A stretch of DNA of 12,730 nt from Candidatus Methanophagales archaeon. GTDB lineage: Archaea > Halobacteriota > Syntropharchaeia > Alkanophagales > Methanospirareceae. The first letter of the stretch is position 1. Each line of letters opens with the position of its first letter. The translations under genes and the position numbers were made by a program. The notes beneath the pieces were generated by a model. The model was not told the DNA's origin and did not search any database. It saw only the letters and a list, made by a program, of their open reading frames with translations. Of the stretch, positions 12,709-12,730 are shown one piece after another. The DNA lies in assembly GCA_014061035.1 (NCBI GenBank), contig JACGMN010000028.1:1-12730 (forward strand), in the 5' to 3' direction.

Positions 12709-12730
12709 GGTTCCGGGTTCACGGTTCACG
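12709..12730 (+). repeat. GGTTCAC heptamer array (copy 5, runs off the window)
   Basis: GGTTC recurs at 12709, 12716 and 12723 (GGTTCCG, GGTTCAC, then a partial GGTTCACG). It begins 3 nt after the stop codon of the OB-fold gene and is cut by the window end, so its full length is unknown. Confidence 0.85.

Noticed and set aside
5..12730. The window-end heptamer arrays as ends of a mobile element
   Set aside because: The same array also occurs inside the window at three further sites, no transposase or integrase is present, and no target-site duplication can be matched.

Overview
The window is archaeal. It encodes flap endonuclease 1 with a C-terminal PCNA-binding (PIP) box, ribosomal protein eL21, a Dph6-type diphthine-ammonia ligase domain, archaeal-type mannosyl-3-phosphoglycerate synthase, and an RPA-like OB-fold protein. 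HypE points to [NiFe]-hydrogenase maturation. A euryarchaeon of the methanogen/ANME kind is my best guess from gene content, but no single gene fixes the lineage. Intergenic DNA is AT-rich and full of short tandem repeats, most with a 7-base period.

Layout, left to right. (1) A repeat-bearing non-coding stretch with one extended hairpin precedes fen (FEN-1). A DUF1599 protein and a large three-part protein (asparagine-synthetase-like plus diphthamide-synthase domains) follow, all on the plus strand. (2) A minus-strand pair follows: eL21, with an unrecognised 243-residue protein just downstream of it. (3) The divergent intergenic region between eL21 and mpgS holds pentamer and decamer repeats and a perfect 8-bp inverted repeat over the likely promoters. 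(4) A plus-strand two-gene operon for the compatible solute mannosylglycerate: mpgS, then one 1151-residue protein fusing mannosyl-3-phosphoglycerate phosphatase to a complete GH38 alpha-mannosidase. (5) An 800-bp repeat-rich gap has a hairpin, a broken small zinc-ribbon gene on the minus strand, and short doubtful ORFs. (6) hypE follows, then a protein joining an RPA-like OB fold to a dual-OB (DuOB-like) domain; the window ends inside another heptamer array.

How the genes work together. MpgS joins GDP-mannose and 3-phosphoglycerate, and the phosphatase domain removes the phosphate to give mannosylglycerate. The fused GH38 domain is the surprise: the known bacterial GH38 enzyme MngB hydrolyses (phospho)mannosylglycerate, so this polypeptide may both finish and break down the solute. 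The second unusual fusion couples an AsnB-type ATP pyrophosphatase, carrying only a remnant of the glutaminase domain, to Dph6, the ammonia-using last step of diphthamide synthesis on elongation factor 2. The remaining genes are mostly DNA and translation housekeeping. The GGTTCAC heptamer array recurs at five places between genes. Hexamer repeats appear in frame inside two proteins, so slippage-prone short repeats look like a general trait of this genome.
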